Positions 7,571 to 14,767 of a DNA stretch of 64,000 nt are shown here, in pieces. This DNA comes from JAAYAO01 sp051133435 (GTDB lineage: Bacteria; Actinomycetota; Actinomycetes; Propionibacteriales; Propionibacteriaceae). Numbering within the stretch: the stretch's first letter is position 1; every line of letters begins with the position of its first letter. Under the pieces are notes generated by a model that worked only from the letters and a program-made list of their open reading frames with translations, made no database searches and had not been told where the DNA came from. The stretch spans positions 186,001 through 250,000 of the forward strand of contig NZ_JBPGNY010000003.1 of assembly GCF_051133435.1 (NCBI RefSeq), in the 5' to 3' direction. The position numbers were made by a program, and so were the translations under genes.

Positions 7571-8092
7571 ATGACCACCTCCACTTCCGTCCCGACTCCG
7601 GCCACCGTCCGCAAGAGTGGCGCCTGGATCGCCCTGCTCATCGCCGGCGGCTTCGAGGTCGGCTACGCCTTGAGCGTCAACGGCAGCGTCGGCTTCACCC
7701 AACCACTCTGGTCGGCCATCGCCGTGGCGTTCTTCCTCGCCACCCTGTTCTTTCTCAGCGTTGCCCTGAAGAAGATCGACGTCGGCATCGGCTATGCCGT
7801 GTGGGCGGGCATCGGCGCCGTCGGCGCAGCCGTGCTGGGCCCGGTGTTCTTCGACGAAACGTTGACCCCGACCAAGGGGTTCTGGCTCGCGGTGATCATC
7901 GCCGGAGTCATCTGGCTCAAGCTCGCCGACAGCCCGAAGGCACCGCCGTCCGATACCGACGGGCCTCCCGCTCCCGGACCGGCCGGCATCACCATGATGG
8001 CCGCGCCGCCCCGGTCAGCGCCTTCGATGGAGCAACCTCACGTGGCGCCCTGGCGGGACCCCAACTCCAAGACGCATGCCTGGAACCGTTGA
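7571..8092 (+). CDS. SMR-family efflux subunit 2 with long C-terminal tail
   Basis: Second SMR subunit (173 aa). Four helices occupy about residues 20-122, with the functional glutamate in GGFEVGYAL and a helix-3 stretch YAVWAGIGAVGAA typical of the SugE/Gdx branch. A Pro-rich tail of about 50 residues, unusual for the family, extends into the next promoter. AAGGGATC precedes the ATG. The substrate is unknown: guanidinium and quaternary or drug cations are both possible. No guanidine riboswitch was recognised upstream. Confidence 0.8.
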   Translation: MTTSTSVPTPATVRKSGAWIALLIAGGFEVGYALSVNGSVGFTQPLWSAIAVAFFLATLFFLSVALKKIDVGIGYAVWAGIGAVGAAVLGPVFFDETLTPTKGFWLAVIIAGVIWLKLADSPKAPPSDTDGPPAPGPAGITMMAAPPRSAPSMEQPHVAPWRDPNSKTHAWNR

Positions 8093-8117
8093 AGATAAAC
8101 GTACATTCGTTTATCTT
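8089..8117 (+). promoter_or_regulatory. Promoter with overlapping TetR-type operator
   Basis: TTGAAG (8089-8094) and TATCTT (8112-8117) are 17 nt apart and place the start of transcription at the ATG at 8124. A perfect inverted repeat with 10-nt arms, AAGATAAACG (8092-8101) and CGTTTATCTT (8108-8117), fills the spacer and covers the -10. This is the expected layout for repression by the TetR protein encoded two genes on. Confidence 0.75.
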
Positions 8118-8123
8118 GTCGGG

Positions 8124-8672
8124 ATGGCATCCTTCCACGCCTTCCTCGGCTGCAGCCTCGATGGCTACATCGCCGGACCCAACGGCGAACTGGACTGGCT
8201 CACCGTTTACGACAACAGCGGCTTCGACGACTTCTTCGCATCCGTCCAGGCGATGGCCATGGGACGCGAGACGTACGACGTGATGCGCGAACTCGCGCCG
8301 GACTACTACCGGCAGATGCCGATTTATGTCCTCTCGACCACGCTGGCGCCCGGATCGCACCCCGACATGGGCTCGTCACCGATCACCGTCCACCCCGACC
8401 TGCAGTCGCTGCGTGCCAAGCTCTCGCAGGACGGGGTGGAACGGGCATATGTGGATGGTGGCCGGACGGTGCAGTCGTTCTTGGCGGCCGGACTGCTCAC
8501 TGAACTCACCGTGACCCGCGTCCCGGTGATTCTGGGTGACGGCATTGCTTTGTTCGGGCCGGTACCCGAACCGGTGACTGCAGAGCTCGTCTCCTCCCAC
8601 ACCACCGTCGACGGTGCCGTCCAGTCGGTGTATCGCTTTCCGACCGCACCCCACCAAGACTCGGTGTCCTGA
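8124..8672 (+). CDS. Dihydrofolate-reductase-fold protein (RibD C-terminal type)
   Basis: A 182-residue member of the DHFR/RibD-C superfamily (YyaP/YwjB-like), probably an NADPH-dependent reductase of unknown substrate. Recognisable parts are the N-terminal SLDGYIAGPNGELDWL, MGRETYDVM and the nucleotide-binding block AYVDGGRTVQSFLAAGL. The ATG at 8124 lies 7 nt after the -10, so the mRNA is leaderless; the frame is open upstream to 8076 inside the preceding gene. The stop overlaps the tetR start (TGATG). Confidence 0.82.
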   Translation: MASFHAFLGCSLDGYIAGPNGELDWLTVYDNSGFDDFFASVQAMAMGRETYDVMRELAPDYYRQMPIYVLSTTLAPGSHPDMGSSPITVHPDLQSLRAKLSQDGVERAYVDGGRTVQSFLAAGLLTELTVTRVPVILGDGIALFGPVPEPVTAELVSSHTTVDGAVQSVYRFPTAPHQDSVS

Positions 8673-9253
8673 TGCCGAGGCCCAAAAGCGTCGCGGACGA
8701 ACAGGTTTTGCAGGGAGTGCTGCGTCTCGTACAACGCATCGGGCCGCAGCGCTTCACCTTGGCCGCTGCCGGCGCGGAGGTGGGTCTGTCCGCCTCGACG
8801 CTGGTGCAACGGTTCGGCTCGAAGCGGGCCCTGCTGCTGCAGGCCGACCGGTGGGCCGTCGACCGTTGGGTGAACGGCATGGACGAGGTGCCGCCGCAGG
8901 GCGCGGCGCTGGATCGCCTGATCGCGGGCATGGTCCACTCCGTCGCCACCGATACGACCACCGAGGAGGTGGCCAACTCGGTCTCGCTGTTGCAGATCGC
9001 GTTGGCGGATGAGGAGTTTCACGAACCCACCCGGGCAGGAGCTGTGGAACTGCGCACGAAGATCGTCGAGCGGCTGGGCGAAGCCATCAGCAATGGCGAG
9101 GTCAAGGCGGACGTGGACCCCGTGGCGCTGGCGGAGTTGCTCGAGGTCACCTATCACGGCGCGATGATCAGCTGGGCCATCCATCGCGACGGCGCCCTGG
9201 TGGAGTCGCTCAAGGCACGGTTCAACCAAGTGCTGCAGCCCTATCGGGCCTGA
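8672..9253 (+). CDS. TetR-family transcriptional regulator
   Basis: TetR-type repressor, 193 aa. The N-terminal helix-turn-helix runs about residues 8-55 (FTLAAAGAEVGLSASTLVQRFGSKRALLL), followed by an all-helical ligand domain. It is translationally coupled to the DHFR-fold gene by a TGATG overlap. It most likely represses that two-gene operon through the 10+10 palindrome at 8092-8117. The inducer is unknown. Confidence 0.85.
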   Translation: MPRPKSVADEQVLQGVLRLVQRIGPQRFTLAAAGAEVGLSASTLVQRFGSKRALLLQADRWAVDRWVNGMDEVPPQGAALDRLIAGMVHSVATDTTTEEVANSVSLLQIALADEEFHEPTRAGAVELRTKIVERLGEAISNGEVKADVDPVALAELLEVTYHGAMISWAIHRDGALVESLKARFNQVLQPYRA

Positions 9254-9407
9254 CGCGCAGGCAGTCGGCACCCGACACGTCACGAGTTGTCCGGCAGGCC
9301 CGGTTCACGAACCGGCGAAAGTCCCCGTTCGGGTAACGCCTGTTCCGGCGCTTTGTCCATAGCCTGGAACGATCCCAGCACGCCCGGACCAGGAGAGGCG
9401 CTCCCTC

Positions 9408-10862
9408 ATGGATCTCACCAAGCTCACCAAGCAGTACATCGACGGACAGTGGTGCGATGGCAGCGGCAGCGCCCGGCTCACCGTCCGAAACCCTTACTCG
9501 AATGCAGAGATCGGCAGTTTCGCGATCGCCACGGAGTCCGACATCGACAACGCCTATGCGGCGGCGAAGAAGGCGCAACCCGGCTGGGAGGCGATGTCGA
9601 CCTACGAGCGGCGCGGCGTCTTCGAGAAGGCTGCGGCCATCGTGGAGCGTAGGCGCGATGAGATCGCCGACCTGATCATCCAGGAGGTCGGCGGGACGGG
9701 CCTGAAGGCGGGTTTCGAGATCGGGCTGACGATCGACGCGATCAAGGAGGCGGCGTCCACCGGGTTCCGGGTACAGGGCAGCATCATCCCGTCGCCGGTG
9801 CCCAACACCGAGAACTTCGTGTACCGCAAGGCGCTGGGCGTGGTGGGCATCATCAGCCCGTTCAATTTCCCCTTCTTCCTGGGGCTCAAGCCCGTGGTCG
9901 CTGCCCTTTCGACCGGAAACGCGGTGGTTCTCAAACCGCACGAGGAAACCCCGATCACCGGCGGCACGCTGATGGCCGACATCTTCGAGGAGGCCGGGCT
10001 CCCGGCCGGGGTCTTCAACGTGACGGTGACCGAGATCTCCGAGATCGGCGACTTCTTCCTGGAGCACCCGATCCCCCGGGCGCACATTTTCACCGGGTCG
10101 GCCCCGGTCGGACGCCACGTCGGCGAGGTGTGCGCCCGACACTTCAAGAAGGCGATTCTCGAACTCGGCGGCAACAGTGCCTTCATCGTTCTGGAGGACG
10201 CCGACATCGACTACGCGGTCGAGTCCGCGGCGTTCAGCCGGTTCACCCACCAGGGACAGATCTGCATGTCGGCCAACCGGTTGTTGGTGCACTCGAGCAT
10301 TGCCGAGGAGTTCCGAGAGAAGTTCGTTGCGAAGGTGTCGTCGTTGCCGGTCGGAGATCCGGCCGATCCCGGCACGATCATCGGCCCGCTGATCAACGAG
10401 AAGGAAGTTCGGGGGCTCGAAACCCGTATCGATGCGGCGGTCGCTGCCGGAGCGACCGAGTTGGTCAGGTCCGGCAGTGAAGGAACAGTGCTGGGCCCGG
10501 TCGTGCTCGGCAACGTCTCCCCCGGCGACGACATCGCCCAAGGAGAGTTGTTCGGGCCCGTCATCGTGATGATGGAGTTCGACTCCGACGACGAGGCGAT
10601 CGAGATCGCCAACGACACCGACTTCGGCCTCAGTGGCGCGATCCATACCCGTGATCTCGCGCGTGGGGTGCGGCTGGCACGTCGCATCGACACCGGCATG
10701 GTGCACATCAACGACTCGACGATCTCGGACGAGCCGATCGTCCCCTTCGGTGGCGAGAAGAACTCCGGTATCGGCCGACTCAGCGGCCAGGCGACGATCG
10801 ACGAGCTGACCACGCAGCAGTGGATTTCGGTCAACCATGGGCAGAGCCGCTACCCGTACTGA
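9408..10862 (+). CDS. NAD(P)-dependent aldehyde dehydrogenase
   Basis: Aldehyde dehydrogenase superfamily protein, 484 aa, closest in feel to benzaldehyde/vanillin-type enzymes. It has N153 (SPFNFPF), E252 in LELGGNS and the nucleophile C286 (GQICMS), plus the C-terminal PFGGEKNSGIGR block. It oxidises an aldehyde to the acid with NAD(P)+; the actual substrate cannot be read from the sequence. AGGAGAGG lies 11 nt before the ATG. It appears to be transcribed alone, after a gap of about 150 nt. Confidence 0.88.
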   Translation: MDLTKLTKQYIDGQWCDGSGSARLTVRNPYSNAEIGSFAIATESDIDNAYAAAKKAQPGWEAMSTYERRGVFEKAAAIVERRRDEIADLIIQEVGGTGLKAGFEIGLTIDAIKEAASTGFRVQGSIIPSPVPNTENFVYRKALGVVGIISPFNFPFFLGLKPVVAALSTGNAVVLKPHEETPITGGTLMADIFEEAGLPAGVFNVTVTEISEIGDFFLEHPIPRAHIFTGSAPVGRHVGEVCARHFKKAILELGGNSAFIVLEDADIDYAVESAAFSRFTHQGQICMSANRLLVHSSIAEEFREKFVAKVSSLPVGDPADPGTIIGPLINEKEVRGLETRIDAAVAAGATELVRSGSEGTVLGPVVLGNVSPGDDIAQGELFGPVIVMMEFDSDDEAIEIANDTDFGLSGAIHTRDLARGVRLARRIDTGMVHINDSTISDEPIVPFGGEKNSGIGRLSGQATIDELTTQQWISVNHGQSRYPY

Positions 10863-11319
10863 TCGTTCGTACCAACCCGGCAGCTCGCGAAACCGCCGAG
10901 CCGCGGGGTGACCTGCGCGCTCAGCCCGAGCATGTGGCATCAGCCGCGATGACCGGTTGGTCGTACCCTGAAGAAGGTGCGCGAGACCGAGGTACGCGTT
11001 GAGGACTGGCTCATCCAACCCCATGCTGTTGCCACCATTTCCGACATTCTTGTTGTTGCCGCCACGGTGGCTCGCGAGACCGTCAGAGAGCCGGCCGCGA
11101 ACAGGCGCACCTGCCGGAGTTGACCCACAAGCTGCCGCAGACGATCGGGGACACGCGTCCCGTGATCCCCACGGCACCCGGCCTACCGGCACTCGCAGAA
11201 GGTGTTTCGCTCGCTCCCGCGCGGCGCCGAGTTCATCGGACCCGAGTCGCGGGCCGGCTGAGTGCCCACATGCCCAGGGACGGAAGATTGCTATAACCGG
11301 CGCAACGAATGGAGAGGCC
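10863..11319 (+). other. Intergenic stretch without a supported gene
   Basis: These 457 nt hold no convincing gene. A long open frame runs through part of it into the next gene, but its composition is not protein-like. A short frame ending HSQKVFRSLPRGAEFIGPESRAG near 11260 reads more like protein and could be a relic of a lost gene. No repeat or promoter stood out. Confidence 0.4.
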
Positions 11320-12348
11320 ATGAACGACCAGCGCCTGCTGAATGCCCCGCTCCCGATCGTGGCCGCTCCGATGGCCGGAGGGCCCACCACCCCTGAGCTG
11401 GTGACAGCGGTCACCGAGGCGGGCGGGTTCGGATTCCTTGCCGGCGGCTACCGGACTCCCGATGCCCTGGCTGCCGACATCGCCCGGGTACGCGGACGCA
11501 CCGACCGATTCGGGGTCAACCTGTTCGCGCCGGGCGCAAGCAATTTCGACCGTCAGGCGTTTCACCGCTACGTCGAAGAGCTCCAAACCGAAGCCGACGC
11601 CCACGACATCGAACTCGATCCCGAACCGGTTGTCGACGACGACCACTGGGACGACAAGCTACGCCTGTTGATCGAGCAACCAGTGCCGGTCGTCTCCCTG
11701 ACCTTCGCCCTGCCCGACCCGGCGACGATCACCGCGCTGCGGAGGGCCGGCTCCCGGGTACTGGCGACAGTCACCACACCTGAGGAGGCCCGTGAGGCGC
11801 AGACCGCTGGGGTGGACGGGCTGATCGTCCAAGGCCCGTCAGCCGGGGGACACAGTGCCACCTTCGACCCGGCACGTCCCCTCGATGAGGTCTCGACCGG
11901 CAGTCTCGTGCGCGACGTTCGATCGGTAGTCACTCTGCCGCTGATTGCCGCAGGTGGGGTTGACGGGCCGGTCGCCGTGCGCGAGTTGCTCGATGCCGGG
12001 GCCGAAGCCGTTGCGGTCGGCACTCTGCTGTTGCGCACCGATGAGGCGGGCACCTCGGCCACGCATCGATCCGCGTTGGCTGATCCGGCATTCACCGAGA
12101 CGGTCATCACCCGGGCGTTCACCGGGCGACCGGCACGAGCCCTGCGTAACGGTTTCACCGACCGACACACCGACTCGGCGATCAACGCCTACCCCGCCGT
12201 CCATCATCTGACCCGCGAGCTGCGGCAAGCCGCCGGACGAAGAGGCGACACGGAACGGCTGCATCTCTGGGCAGGCACCGGCTACCGCAACGCCCCCACA
12301 GGCCGAGCCGCAGACGTGATCGGATGGCTGTCCGACACCCACGGCTGA
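11320..12348 (+). CDS. Nitronate monooxygenase-like flavoprotein
   Basis: FMN-dependent TIM-barrel protein (342 aa) of the nitronate monooxygenase / 2-nitropropane dioxygenase family, which detoxifies nitronates such as propionate-3-nitronate. The N-terminal APMAGGPTTPELV loop, the catalytic-histidine block QGPSAGGHSATF and the FMN phosphate loops AAGGVDG and AVGTLLL are present. The start at ATG 11320 follows GGAGAGG; the open frame upstream to 10999 is discarded. It has no obvious operon partner. Confidence 0.85.
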   Translation: MNDQRLLNAPLPIVAAPMAGGPTTPELVTAVTEAGGFGFLAGGYRTPDALAADIARVRGRTDRFGVNLFAPGASNFDRQAFHRYVEELQTEADAHDIELDPEPVVDDDHWDDKLRLLIEQPVPVVSLTFALPDPATITALRRAGSRVLATVTTPEEAREAQTAGVDGLIVQGPSAGGHSATFDPARPLDEVSTGSLVRDVRSVVTLPLIAAGGVDGPVAVRELLDAGAEAVAVGTLLLRTDEAGTSATHRSALADPAFTETVITRAFTGRPARALRNGFTDRHTDSAINAYPAVHHLTRELRQAAGRRGDTERLHLWAGTGYRNAPTGRAADVIGWLSDTHG

Positions 12349-12384
12349 GCGGCGGACACACAGCGCCCTGACGTCGCCCCCCGG

Positions 12385-13331
12385 TCAGGTACAGCAGACC
12401 GCCTCGCCGTCCCGATTCCGGGTTCTTACCGTCCGGAGTGCAATCGCGGCGGTGAGGCCCAGAGCGAGTACGGCAGGGATGATCGCCCATGCCGCGAGAT
12501 CCAGGGCCGTGGACCCAGCGGTGAGCAGGCCACTGCCGAGGGCTGACCCCACGGCCGAGCCAAGATACATGGCAGCCATTTGGAACGCGATGATCGGCAT
12601 CGCATGCGCAGGCCTGTCGGCCGTCAGCGCCTGCTGCAACGTCGGCACGCTTGCCCATCCCGCTGCTCCCCACACTGCCGCAGCGATCAACCATGCGAAT
12701 GGCGATGACGACAACCACGCGACGGCGAAACTCGCTGCGAGCAGCCCGGGCAGAAGGCACAGGAGCGGTTCCGGCCGCGTCGAGTTGCGCAGGGTTCGTG
12801 CGCGTAGCGCCAAGCCGACCATGCTGAGGGCCCCGATGAGAACGACCAGGCCCATCGTCCACCGCCAGCCGACACCTCGCCAATGAGCATCCCCACCGGA
12901 ACACCTGCCACCGTGCCGGTAGACAGTCCGAACGTCACCATGGCCATCGCGCGACCCCACTGCTGATCCGACACCATCGCGGCGGCGGTCGCAGTGGCGA
13001 CTGCGGTGAGGATACCCGCCCCGGCACCCGCCACCACGCGGGAGACGAGGAACACCTCAATACCGGGGGCGATCGTGGTGATGAGGTTGCCCAGATTGAA
13101 CACACCGAGCGCGACCAGTAACGCTCGTGCCGTGCTACCGCGCGTCAAGCGACCTGACAGCAACGGTCCGGCGACCGCATAGGCAGCGGTGAACGCGGTC
13201 ACACCCAAGCCAATCATCGCCACCGAAGTTGTGAGGGAGGTCGCGATCTGCGGCAGCACGCCGGCCAGCACATAGGCGTCGATGCCAAGTGCGATCGCTG
13301 CGACGACCAACGGCCAGACCCGGCGGATCAC
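12385..13331 (-). pseudogene. MFS transporter, frameshifted
   Basis: A 12-helix major facilitator gene (DHA1-like) broken by one frameshift near 12870-12890. The first frame (from GTG 13331) gives helices 1-5, including LLSGRLTRGSTARALL and VSRVVAGAGAG, up to GMLIGEVS. The second frame continues with GWRWTMGLVVLIGALSMVG through the remaining helices to 12385. Neither fragment alone is a functional transporter. The GTG start overlaps the upstream arsR stop (GTGA), so this was an arsR-MFS operon. Confidence 0.75.
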
Positions 13332-13588
13332 GTCTCGTCCGCTTCCTCATCGGTGGATTCGTATGCGGTGAGCACGATGTCCAGCAAGCCGGGAAAGCGA
13401 ACCTCGAGGTCATCGGTGCGGAGCTGGATCATGCACTTACGGCGCTGCGCCCGCACGAACACCACCCCGGATTCGCGTAGCAGGCTGGTGTGGTGCGTGA
13501 GGGTCGACTGGGGCAGGTCCGGACCGAGTTCCGGGCTGCCGGTTTCCCCGCGCACGCCATTGCGGACCGACCAAGCCGTGCGCGACAT
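13328..13588 (-). pseudogene. ArsR-family regulator, 5'-truncated
   Basis: The C-terminal two thirds of an ArsR winged helix is clear: PELGPDLPQSTLTHHTSLLRESGVV as recognition helix, then the wing and LRTDDLEVRFPGLLDIVL. The usual N-terminal dimerisation helix is missing. The frame runs into DNA that encodes, on the other strand, a conjugation-protein fragment starting near 13563. An ATG at 13588 could make a short protein, but the conserved start is gone. It would have controlled the MFS gene it overlaps. Confidence 0.6.
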
Positions 13589-13838
13589 CCGCAAGAAGAG
13601 AGTCGAACACATGAGTGACGCGGCGCAGCGCCGCAAGATCGGGCAGATCGAAGACGCCTCCCAGACCGCCGAATACACGGAGGCTCCAGCAAGAAGCCGA
13701 CCTCACCTCCGGCCATCGCCTCCTACGCGTCACCGGCCTCATCTCCGTTACCGCGCCCACCGTCGAGGAGTTGGATGCGGCAGTGTCGCAGATCGAGCAG
13801 GCCGTGATCCAAGCTTCCTGCGAAACCCACCGCCTTCA
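13563..13838 (+). pseudogene. Remnant of SCO6880-type conjugation protein
   Basis: Two plus-strand frames join to read QAVRDIRKKRVEHMSDAAQR... then LQQEADLTSGHRLLRVTGL followed by ISVTAPTVEELDAAVSQIEQ and AVIQASCETHRL. This resembles an internal part of actinobacterial SCO6880-family proteins, which accompany TraC/VirB4-like conjugation machinery. The reading frame breaks near 13676 (probably 2 nt lost), and both ends are missing. It is a scrap of an integrative conjugative element. The family call is from memory of the motif order and should be checked. Confidence 0.5.
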
Positions 13839-13855
13839 CCGCGGCCACACTCCCG

Positions 13856-14545
13856 CTATGTCGACGTGTCTGACTCTGTTGCAGATTCTTGCAGGCGCCG
13901 AGAGAAGTGGGCTTCGTTTGGGGCAATGTCGGGACGAATCCAATGCAGAACTTGGTATGTGTTGTTGACGAGCATGAAGCCGTCGGCTGCCATCGCGCTC
14001 GCGGCGAACACGACCTGGTCGTCACCAAGGGCATCGAGCAGCTCGGCATTGTCGTCGCCGTGGACGAGGTCGCCATAGAGGAACTTTCGGGCGATCTCGT
14101 TGTCCCACGCATCGACCCGAGGACCATCGACCGCGGGGTCGCTTGGGCCCCGCATGATGCGCATCCGACGCGCCGGGTAGCTCGTCCAGAATCCTCGGAG
14201 CTCATCGAGATTCTGGCGAATATCCGTCCGCTCACTCGGGCAGAAGAACTCGAGCGCAGTGAGCACCGTGACCCAGGCGAGCGGGTCGCCCTTCTTGGTC
14301 AGCGTCAGAGGTCGGATCAGCGTGAGCGCATACGCCACTTGTTCCTTGGGCGCGATGACCCGGCGGAAGTCACGAAACCCCGATGCGCCTGTTCGTTTGT
14401 CCACCACGAAGTTCATGTGGAACTGCTGACCGAGATTGAGTGCGTCCTCCCGTTGGGCCAGCTCGCAGCTGAAGATGTCCTCGGCACGCCGCTTGAATAG
14501 GCGCAGAGTCTGATGATGCTTCTCGGCAGCAGGATCTTCGCTCAC
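13856..14545 (-). CDS. Hypothetical protein next to ietAS
   Basis: I do not recognise this protein. From the GTG at 14545 it has 229 residues (MSEDPAAEKHHQTLRLFKRR...); the frame is also open from a GTG at 14608. TAGTGT lies 7 nt before GTG 14545, suggesting a leaderless start. It is soluble, rich in charged residues, with segments such as GQQFHMNFVVDKRT and PLAWVTVLTALEFFCPSERT and no transmembrane helix. It lies 222 nt downstream of ietS on the same strand, so it may belong to the defence locus or be cargo of the same island. Confidence 0.6.
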   Translation of the reverse strand: MSEDPAAEKHHQTLRLFKRRAEDIFSCELAQREDALNLGQQFHMNFVVDKRTGASGFRDFRRVIAPKEQVAYALTLIRPLTLTKKGDPLAWVTVLTALEFFCPSERTDIRQNLDELRGFWTSYPARRMRIMRGPSDPAVDGPRVDAWDNEIARKFLYGDLVHGDDNAELLDALGDDQVVFAASAMAADGFMLVNNTYQVLHWIRPDIAPNEAHFSRRLQESATESDTST

Positions 14546-14767
14546 ACTGGCAACACTAGATGAGGCAGCTGACGAACGACGTGGGCGGCGCACCTCCCGG
14601 ACATACACCGTTGAGGAGCATCATGCCCACCTTCTAACGACCCCGGGTGACGGTGTGGACGCATACAAAGGACCTGCTGTCGTGATCAACGCGCCTCAGC
14701 ACACCTGGCAGGATTGCCACGTCAGATGCATCGGCTCCCCGTGACTGCGAGCGAAGCGCGGCGAAGG

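Noticed and set aside
10999..11319. 107-residue N-terminal extension of the nitronate monooxygenase-like protein
   Set aside because: The family N-terminus (PIVAAPMAGG) begins a few residues after ATG 11320, which has a good ribosome site; the extension is not protein-like.
9222..11414. 730-residue open frame on the minus strand
   Set aside because: Antisense to the aldehyde dehydrogenase; the composition is that of a mirror frame, and no start signal is present.
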